Below, piece by piece: positions 58,842 through 64,000 of a stretch of 64,000 nt of DNA. The DNA comes from Bacteroidia bacterium (GTDB lineage Bacteria; Bacteroidota; Bacteroidia; SpSt-205), in NCBI GenBank assembly GCA_026003215.1, contig BPGV01000001.1, positions 1,304,466-1,368,465 on the forward strand. Direction: 5' to 3'. The stretch's first letter is position 1; each line of letters opens with the position of its first letter. The notes under the pieces are model-generated. The model saw only the letters and a list, made by a program, of their open reading frames with translations, did not search any database and was not told where the DNA came from. The position numbers and the translations under genes are program-made.

Positions 58842-59825
58842 ATGGCTACTATGCAGTTTCGGGAGGCCCTCCGCCAAGCCCTCCGGGAAGAGATGCACCG
58901 AGACCCTCGCGTGTTCCTCATGGGGGAAGAAGTCGGCGAATACAACGGCGCCTACAAAGTGAGTGAAGGCCTCTTAGCCGAGTTTGGCCCTAAGCGGGTG
59001 ATAGATACGCCTATTTCGGAGTTAGGGTTTGCGGGGATAGGGGTAGGGGCCGCCATGGTTGGGCTCAGACCCGTGATTGAGTTTATGACCTTCAACTTTG
59101 CGCTCTTAGCCATAGACCAAGTAGTCAATCATGCCGCCAAGATGCTGCACATGAGCGGGGGCCAGTTTTCGGTGCCTATTGTGTTTCGGGGCCCCAGCGG
59201 TTCGGCCGGGCAGCTGGCGCAGCAACATTCCCAATCTTTTGAAAACTGGTACGCCAACGTCCCGGGCCTCAAAGTAGTCTCCCCCAGCACCCCCCGAGAC
59301 GCCAAAGGCCTCCTCAAAAGCGCTATTCGGGACGATGACCCCGTGCTCGTCATGGAGTCAGAACTGATGTATGGCATGAAAGGGGAAGTGCCTGAATCAG
59401 AAGATTTTCTCATTCCTATTGGGCAAGCGGATATAAAGCGGGAAGGGTCGGATGTGACGATTGTATGTTTCGGCAAAATGGTGCATGTGGCGTTGGAAGC
59501 GGCAGCCCTGTTGGAAAAAGAAGGGCTTTCCGCCGAAGTGATAGACCTACGGAGCTTGCGCCCCATAGACTATGCTACTATAATCGCTTCGGTACGCCGT
59601 ACCAACCGCATGGTGGTAGTAGAAGAGTCCTGGCCACTTGGGGGCATGGCTGCCGAAGTAGCGTTTATGGTCCAAAGACATGCTTTTGATTACTTAGATG
59701 CGCCGATAGTACGGATTACGGGGGCAGATACGCCGATGGCTTATGCACCCACGCTGGTAGAAGCGTATTTACCCAATCCCCGCCAGGTGATTGAAGCGGC
59801 TAAGTATGTAGCCTACCAGCTATAA
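58842..59825 (+). CDS. pdhB: Pyruvate dehydrogenase E1, beta subunit
   Basis: A 327-residue E1 beta subunit. It begins MQFREALRQALREEMHRDPRVFLMGEEVGEYNGAYKVSEGL, typical of PdhB, with DTPISELGFAGIGVGAAMVGLRPVIEFMTFNFA, FRGPSGSAGQLAQQHSQSFE and the C-terminal VVVEESWPLGGMAAEVAF. Pyruvate is the likely substrate from similarity. The alpha subunit and E2/E3 are not adjacent, which is unusual for an operon-encoded complex but not rare in Bacteroidota. It has its own promoter and overlaps the SpoU-type gene by 26 bp, tail to tail. Confidence 0.95.
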   Translation: MATMQFREALRQALREEMHRDPRVFLMGEEVGEYNGAYKVSEGLLAEFGPKRVIDTPISELGFAGIGVGAAMVGLRPVIEFMTFNFALLAIDQVVNHAAKMLHMSGGQFSVPIVFRGPSGSAGQLAQQHSQSFENWYANVPGLKVVSPSTPRDAKGLLKSAIRDDDPVLVMESELMYGMKGEVPESEDFLIPIGQADIKREGSDVTIVCFGKMVHVALEAAALLEKEGLSAEVIDLRSLRPIDYATIIASVRRTNRMVVVEESWPLGGMAAEVAFMVQRHAFDYLDAPIVRITGADTPMAYAPTLVEAYLPNPRQVIEAAKYVAYQL

Positions 59826-60561
59826 TCTCCCGTCGGGTATATAGGAGAAGGGCTGCAGCGATGGTGACATTGAGGGAGTCGGCCTGCGCCGTAGGAGCTG
59901 GTGGAATACACACGCGTGGCCAAGTGGCAGGAGCGAGGCGGGGGCCATGAGCCTCGCTTCCTATGTATAGGCTATCATAAGCCTGCCAAGCTATCTCCTC
60001 AGGAGGCATCCCGGAGAGATCCGCCACTACACAGCGGTGTTCGTACGCTCTAAGGAGTGCTGCCCAATTCTCCACCCTAAAAGCTTGGACTCGGAAAATG
60101 CTTCCCATGCTGGCACGCACTACCTTAGGGTGATAGGGATCAACACTTCTTTCGCTAAGCCAGAGGGTATGCCATCCCAGCCATTCCATCGTGCGTAAAA
60201 GGGTACCTACATTGCCTGGGTCTTGGAGGCCTTCGCCGAGCACCGCTGGCGGCATGGCCTCCGGAAGGGGAGGCGCGCACTGGTGCAATACCGCTACTAC
60301 CCCCTCTGGGTTTTCTTGCTTACTAATCCGAGCGATCTGCCAAGCAGGGAGAATAAACACTTTGTTCGCCAAAGGGGGGGGAAGAGCACACGCTTGCGAT
60401 TCTTGCGCAAGCAAGACCGCATGAAAGGCTGCCGGCGGAAGGCTTCGTAGTGCCTCCTCCAGCAGCTTCCGCCCTATAGCCAGGTACAGGCGTGTAGCCC
60501 GCCGATGCGCCGCCTCGTGTAAAGCTTCGTAAAATTTAGGCGGATGAGGCAGAAGAGGCAT
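59800..60561 (-). CDS. SpoU-family tRNA/rRNA 2'-O-methyltransferase
   Basis: A 253-residue SPOUT methyltransferase. Motif 1 is GEGLQDPGNVGTLLRTMEWLG, motif 2 LYIGSEAHGP and motif 3 ADSLNVTIAAALLLY, which together make the knotted SAM-binding site. An N-terminal substrate-binding domain (EEALRSLPPAAFHAVLLAQES) precedes it. The target nucleotide is unknown. It starts 26 bp inside the end of the DUF349 gene, so it is translated from that unit, and its 3' end overlaps pdhB by 26 bp. Confidence 0.93.
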   Translation of the reverse strand: MPLLPHPPKFYEALHEAAHRRATRLYLAIGRKLLEEALRSLPPAAFHAVLLAQESQACALPPPLANKVFILPAWQIARISKQENPEGVVAVLHQCAPPLPEAMPPAVLGEGLQDPGNVGTLLRTMEWLGWHTLWLSERSVDPYHPKVVRASMGSIFRVQAFRVENWAALLRAYEHRCVVADLSGMPPEEIAWQAYDSLYIGSEAHGPRLAPATWPRVCIPPAPTAQADSLNVTIAAALLLYTRREIIAGRLHT

Positions 60562-62419
60562 TAGCCGAATGCAGGCGCGTCTGAAGGCGTTTTATCATCG
60601 CCTGCGTGCGCTCCATTTGGGTCTGGGCCTCAGCAATCTTCTGCTCAAGCTCCTTGCGAAGCGAGTCGCTGGCTTTCCCCTTGGCCAAAAGAGCCAAGGT
60701 ATTTTGGTACCCCTGGATATCTTGTTTGTAGCGCGCCACCTGACTCTTAAGTGACTCTATGCTACGCTTGATTTGCTGAGGCGACTGATACGCAACCTGC
60801 GCTGAAAACCACGCTTCTTGAAACACTTCTTCGGAGATGCCACTATTGGCCAAGAATCGCTGGATAGCTTGGCGCTGGCGATTTTGCAAGCGTTCGCGAT
60901 GACTAGGGGAAACCTCACCCACTTGTTCATAGGCTACCAAGCGCTGAACAAACTCCTCTAACTTCTCGGGCGTAGCATGGGCGCTCAGCTCATCCATCTC
61001 ATTCAAGAGGTGTATCCGTTTCTCTAAGTTTTCGGTCAGCTTTTGGGCGTAAGCTTTCTGGGCTTCTCGGACGGCCTCTCCCAGCTCTTTTATATGCTGC
61101 GTTATCTCTGTAAGGGCTTCTTCTTTTTGGAAACGATACGCCCGGCGCTTCCACAGGGCTACCTTGGCGCGGTACTGGCGCACAGCTTCCGCCAGTTCTT
61201 TCTGGAGAAGCTTCTGGACCTCCTGCACCAAACGCTTGCCGGCCTCAGCCAAGCGCTGTATTTGCTGACGCCGATATTCCTGATTGAAGGCTTCGGATTT
61301 CTCATTAAACGCGTCCAGAAGCTCACTAAACTGCTGATTGAGGGGGGCATAAAAGCGGCGCACCTCCTTAGAGTCATCTTGGGCAAGCGAGCGTTGGGTG
61401 AGAGAGCGCCATTCCCGAATGTATTCTCGCACCCGCTGGTTGGCCTGCTTCCATTCCTCCAAGGAAGCGTAGTTTTTTTCTACCAAGGGCCGCAATAGCT
61501 CTACAAGCTGCTTTTTACGAGCATACGTTTCGCGCAAGACCGGATCCTTCTGGACACGCTGATACGCTTGGGAACGAAAGAGTGCGTACTGCTCTCGGAA
61601 ACGGCGGACAAGCTGCTTGTATTGCTGAAAGAGCTCTCTTTCCACTCTATCGCCTAAGTGGGGGAGCGATTGCCATTCGCTCTGGAGCAAAGCCAATCTA
61701 TCCCTTTGTTGCTGCCAAAACTCAAAGCTGGTCTGTGCCCCTTCCGGCGGGAAAAGACGCTCTATTTCGGAGCGCAGCTGCTTTCGCCGCTCTAAAATAG
61801 AGTTGCGCTCTGCTTCAAAAATATCTTTGTACCTTTTATACAAGTCATCAAACTGTCGCAGAAAGTCAGCAAAAGCTGGAACAAGTTCCTTCCTATCCTG
61901 AGGCAGAAGGTTCTTACGGAGTTGGCTCCACTCTCGGGTAATCCGGCGCACACGAGGGAAAGCGTCTAACTGCTCGCTAAGTACTATTTCTTTGAGCTCA
62001 GTTAGCAAAGCACGGGCTTTTTCTGCATTTTCTTTACACTGGCGTTCGTAAGCCTGGCGGTTTTCTTCAAACCGGATGACCGCATCTTCAAACCGCTTCT
62101 GGAAAGTCTCCAGGCGCGTAATCTCCGTCTTGCGACTTTCCGGGGGAAGCTTCTCGGCATGCTGTTTCCATTCTGGCAGCGCCTGATTGACATACCGCTT
62201 AAAAGCTTGCACGAGGGAGTTGTACGCACGCTGGTAGGGCAGCTGAGCCAAATACTCGGCAAGCAATGCAATTTCTGAAAGATGCGGTTTTTTTTCCGCC
62301 AATACGCGCTTCAGCCCTTCAGAGGTTTCGGCTAAGAGCTCCTCTAAGGTTTTTCGCAGGTGCTCTATCGGCACAAGCGCCTCCGGGCTGGGATTCTCGG
62401 AGGGGTGAAACTCCACCAT
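60536..62419 (-). CDS. DUF349 repeat protein, coiled-coil rich
   Basis: A 627-residue, highly charged helical protein. It contains several DUF349-type repeats, each with the pattern W-...-L-...-R...R (e.g. RITREWSQLRKNLLPQDRKELVPAFADFLRQFDDLYKRYKDIF, REYIREWRSLTQRSLAQDDSKEVRRFYAPLNQQFSELLDAF). A C-terminal coiled coil ends NASSASSA. No signal peptide, so it is cytoplasmic. DUF349 proteins of Bacteroidota have this length; their role is not known. I use ATG 62419, nine bases after the promoter box, and reject an upstream TTG that is part of it. Confidence 0.88.
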   Translation of the reverse strand: MVEFHPSENPSPEALVPIEHLRKTLEELLAETSEGLKRVLAEKKPHLSEIALLAEYLAQLPYQRAYNSLVQAFKRYVNQALPEWKQHAEKLPPESRKTEITRLETFQKRFEDAVIRFEENRQAYERQCKENAEKARALLTELKEIVLSEQLDAFPRVRRITREWSQLRKNLLPQDRKELVPAFADFLRQFDDLYKRYKDIFEAERNSILERRKQLRSEIERLFPPEGAQTSFEFWQQQRDRLALLQSEWQSLPHLGDRVERELFQQYKQLVRRFREQYALFRSQAYQRVQKDPVLRETYARKKQLVELLRPLVEKNYASLEEWKQANQRVREYIREWRSLTQRSLAQDDSKEVRRFYAPLNQQFSELLDAFNEKSEAFNQEYRRQQIQRLAEAGKRLVQEVQKLLQKELAEAVRQYRAKVALWKRRAYRFQKEEALTEITQHIKELGEAVREAQKAYAQKLTENLEKRIHLLNEMDELSAHATPEKLEEFVQRLVAYEQVGEVSPSHRERLQNRQRQAIQRFLANSGISEEVFQEAWFSAQVAYQSPQQIKRSIESLKSQVARYKQDIQGYQNTLALLAKGKASDSLRKELEQKIAEAQTQMERTQAMIKRLQTRLHSANASSASSA

Positions 62420-62428
62420 ATAGCCCGG

Positions 62429-62436
62429 CAAAGGTA
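62429..62436 (-). promoter_or_regulatory. -7 box TACCTTTG for the DUF349 gene
   Basis: An exact consensus, nine bases before the ATG at 62419, and 14 bp from the divergent box for the stress protein. Confidence 0.6.
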
Positions 62437-62450
62437 CAATAGAAATCGCA

Positions 62451-62458
62451 TACTTTTG
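62451..62458 (+). promoter_or_regulatory. -7 box TACTTTTG for the universal stress protein
   Basis: An exact consensus, five bases (TCTAT) before the ATG at 62464. Confidence 0.62.
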
Positions 62459-62463
62459 TCTAT

Positions 62464-63300
62464 ATGGCTAAGCTCTTAGCCGCGATAGACTATAGTGAAG
62501 CTGCCGCCTCGGCTGTCCGAGCGCTTTTGCCGCTACGCCGCAGCCTCCAAGACACCCTTATACTCTACCATGCTTACCAAATCCCGCGAGGGTTGCCCTT
62601 TCTTTCAGCCCATGTGATAGAACAGATAGAAAAAGAGGCAGAGACCACCGCCCGCGAAAAGCTCCGGGAGTTTCTTTCCAGCATCGTACCCCCCTCGGAA
62701 AGGCGTGGTATTCGCCTTTTAGCCCAGCGCGAATTCCCCACGGATGGCTTACGCCGTCACCTTGCCACCGATAAATACGGGCTCTTAGCCTTAGGCGCGC
62801 AAAGCTCTGACGACTCAGAGGGTGGATTAGGCTTCCACGCCAGACACTTTATTTATTATTCCCCCATCCCTACCCTTGTGACTTTCCCAGAGACCCATAT
62901 CTTTTGGAAAAAGCTCCTCATAGCCTATGACAAAAACTACACCTCTCCTAAGGGCAAACCCTTTTTGCGTCGCCTCATAAGTAAAATGGCCTGTGAGGTA
63001 ATAGGCCTACCTATTTTGCGGCAAGACAGCCGTATAGAACAAATGCACACGCGCTTACAGCGGCTTACAGGCGCCACCCACTATACCCGAATCTTATGGC
63101 GGGGCACAGATCTTGTACGGTTACTACGGCAGGCCGCATTATCTTATGGCGCGGAAGTAGTGGTCCTCTACACAGCCCCCGATGAGATTGTGGAAGGGCT
63201 CAAAAGCCTGCCGGCTGACCAGCTGCATGGCACACCGGCCTGGCTCTTTTTGCCGCAGCCCTCCTCTGCACCACAAGAAGCCGTCGAACTGGAAACCTAA
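62464..63300 (+). CDS. Universal stress protein with two USP domains
   Basis: A 278-residue protein with two tandem universal-stress domains (~1-135 and ~148-278). The first begins AKLLAAIDYSEAAASAVRALLPL with LILYHAYQIP; the second begins KKLLIAYDKNYTSPKGKPFLRRL. The ATP-binding G-x2-G-x9-G(S/T) loop is not clear in either copy, so these may be non-ATP-binding members. Divergent from the DUF349 gene. It meets the protease gene tail to tail with a 3-bp gap. Confidence 0.87.
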   Translation: MAKLLAAIDYSEAAASAVRALLPLRRSLQDTLILYHAYQIPRGLPFLSAHVIEQIEKEAETTAREKLREFLSSIVPPSERRGIRLLAQREFPTDGLRRHLATDKYGLLALGAQSSDDSEGGLGFHARHFIYYSPIPTLVTFPETHIFWKKLLIAYDKNYTSPKGKPFLRRLISKMACEVIGLPILRQDSRIEQMHTRLQRLTGATHYTRILWRGTDLVRLLRQAALSYGAEVVVLYTAPDEIVEGLKSLPADQLHGTPAWLFLPQPSSAPQEAVELET

Positions 63301-63303
63301 CCT

Positions 63304-64000
63304 TTATTCCCCCTGAGCGATAATCCCCTTATACTTATTCTTGTCCAGACGACCGGTCTTTTCTAACTCTTCTGCAGCTGAAAAGAGCTTAAGGGCCCTT
63401 CTAAGGTCCTTATCCCGCTCCATCTCTATGCGCGTACGCGCCTCCTCTCCATAAGCGAGCTTGCCCACAAACTGGCGCAAAAACCACTCTGCATCCCGAC
63501 GCGCCGAGTCGCCCCGAAAATCACACCCTAAACCCCGCTCCTGTGCCTTTTGCTCAAATAATGCCCAGAGATCGGCATCTACCTTAAACTTCTGGGCAAA
63601 CGCCTCAGCCGAAGTATATTTATTTTTTAGGGCGCCATGGGAGCTCAGATAGGCCTGCGCAGTCAAGAGGTAAAGATTCTTTCGCTGGGCTGTCAGCGCA
63701 CAGGAATGGATACGTTGCGTCGTATCTATGGGGAAAAATATATCTGGCACGATGCCCCCTCCCCCATATACAATCCGTCCCGAAGCCGTACGAAACTTAA
63801 GGGATTCGGGCATAGCTATCTTCTCCTCATCGTAAAACTCCCCTCGGCGGGCCCGTTCCTCTAACTCTCGTTCATAAGCTTCCGCCGAAAGCCCTTCAAA
63901 AGGCTTCTGAATACACCGCCCACTCGGAGTAAAATACCGAGAAAAAGTTATCCGTACGGCGGAGCTATCCGGCAAATACCGCTGGGTCTGCACTACCCCT
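63304..64000 (-). CDS. Carboxy-terminal processing protease (S41), 3' part only
   Basis: The C-terminal ~232 codons of a tail-specific S41 protease; the 5' part lies beyond the right edge and the frame is open to the end. The segment ITFSRYFTPSGRCIQKPFEG is the typical stretch after the S41 catalytic lysine, and YGGGGIVPDIFFPID follows, as in CtpA/Prc proteins of Bacteroidota. The serine and lysine themselves are not in the window. The remaining helical region (TSAEAFAQKFKVDADLWALFEQKAQERG) is the family's C-terminal domain. An apparent GTG at 63993 should not be read as the start. Confidence 0.88.
   Translation of the reverse strand, partial: GVVQTQRYLPDSSAVRITFSRYFTPSGRCIQKPFEGLSAEAYERELEERARRGEFYDEEKIAMPESLKFRTASGRIVYGGGGIVPDIFFPIDTTQRIHSCALTAQRKNLYLLTAQAYLSSHGALKNKYTSAEAFAQKFKVDADLWALFEQKAQERGLGCDFRGDSARRDAEWFLRQFVGKLAYGEEARTRIEMERDKDLRRALKLFSAAEELEKTGRLDKNKYKGIIAQGE

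Noticed and set aside
1-64000. tRNA, rRNA, CRISPR arrays, insertion sequences or prophage genes
   Set aside because: None seen. The gaps are too short for most RNA genes, no direct-repeat arrays were noticed, and no transposase or integrase is present.
1-64000. Long antisense open frames opposite valS, the sensor, sucC and the carboxylase
   Set aside because: High G+C at third codon positions creates long open antisense frames here. None shows a recognisable domain, start context or promoter box.

Overview
The window reads as a compact chromosomal segment of a Bacteroidota bacterium with roughly 55% G+C by eye. The lineage call rests on several markers: a type IX secretion C-terminal sorting domain (22221-24212), a TonB-dependent receptor with an N-terminal beta-sandwich domain, DUF4294, DUF4783 and GWxTD proteins, a fused E1 alpha/beta 2-oxoacid dehydrogenase, the miaB / sigma54-activator / lptE cluster, and promoters of the TAnnTTTG type used by the Bacteroidota housekeeping sigma factor. 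Tyrosine breakdown through two O2-dependent dioxygenases suggests an aerobe. No tRNA, rRNA, CRISPR array, prophage or insertion sequence was seen, and no gap between genes exceeds about 100 bp.

Layout. 1-9116: a 2-oxoacid dehydrogenase E1 fusion cut by the left edge, nadC, a DUF4783 protein, an acyl-CoA carboxylase beta subunit, an ECF sigma factor, and sucC-thiD-unknown facing a separate sucD. 9194-20272: an OmpA/TPR lipoprotein divergent from valS-proline dehydrogenase, then a leftward run of E2-queC-frr-NtrC-type regulator-thiolase. 20293-27469: a thioredoxin/NHL protein divergent from a type IX cargo protein, then a TSUP permease and a TonB receptor. 27421-35178: ruvC, a 1,398-residue PAS/GAF/SpoIIE sensor phosphatase and a 1,000-residue propeller/barrel protein, all leftward. 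35204-42372: a TPR protein, FTR1 iron permease, GWxTD protein, cutA, DUF2279 protein, serine hydrolase and mutL. 42469-46009: homogentisate dioxygenase, 4-hydroxyphenylpyruvate dioxygenase and a family 9 glycosyltransferase in one leftward operon. 46071-52662: FkbM methyltransferase, trmB, tyrS, DinB-like protein, a miniature methylmalonyl-CoA mutase-like protein, PAP2, TerC and an alpha/beta hydrolase. 52592-64000: DUF4294, miaB, sigma54 activator, lptE, a repeat-bearing TPR protein, comF-like gene, an orphan pyruvate dehydrogenase E1 beta, a SpoU methyltransferase with a DUF349 protein, a universal stress protein, and a tail protease cut by the right edge.

Functionally the window combines acyl-CoA and 2-oxoacid metabolism (E1/E2, carboxylase, thiolase, succinyl-CoA synthetase, a mutase-like protein), tyrosine and proline catabolism, translation and RNA modification (valS, tyrS, frr, miaB, trmB, SpoU, queC), DNA repair (mutL, ruvC) and envelope functions (lptE, OmpA/TPR, TonB receptor, type IX cargo, FTR1).

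The most notable signal is regulatory. About 28 genes that begin transcription units have a TAnnTTTG-like -7 box immediately before the start codon. In 15 of them exactly four bases separate the box from the start codon, and in 22 the gap is 3-6 bases. Because the start site is expected four to six bases after this box, many of these mRNAs should be leaderless. Genes inside operons lack the box and instead overlap or nearly touch the gene before them. I saw no defence system or other clearly new multi-gene system.
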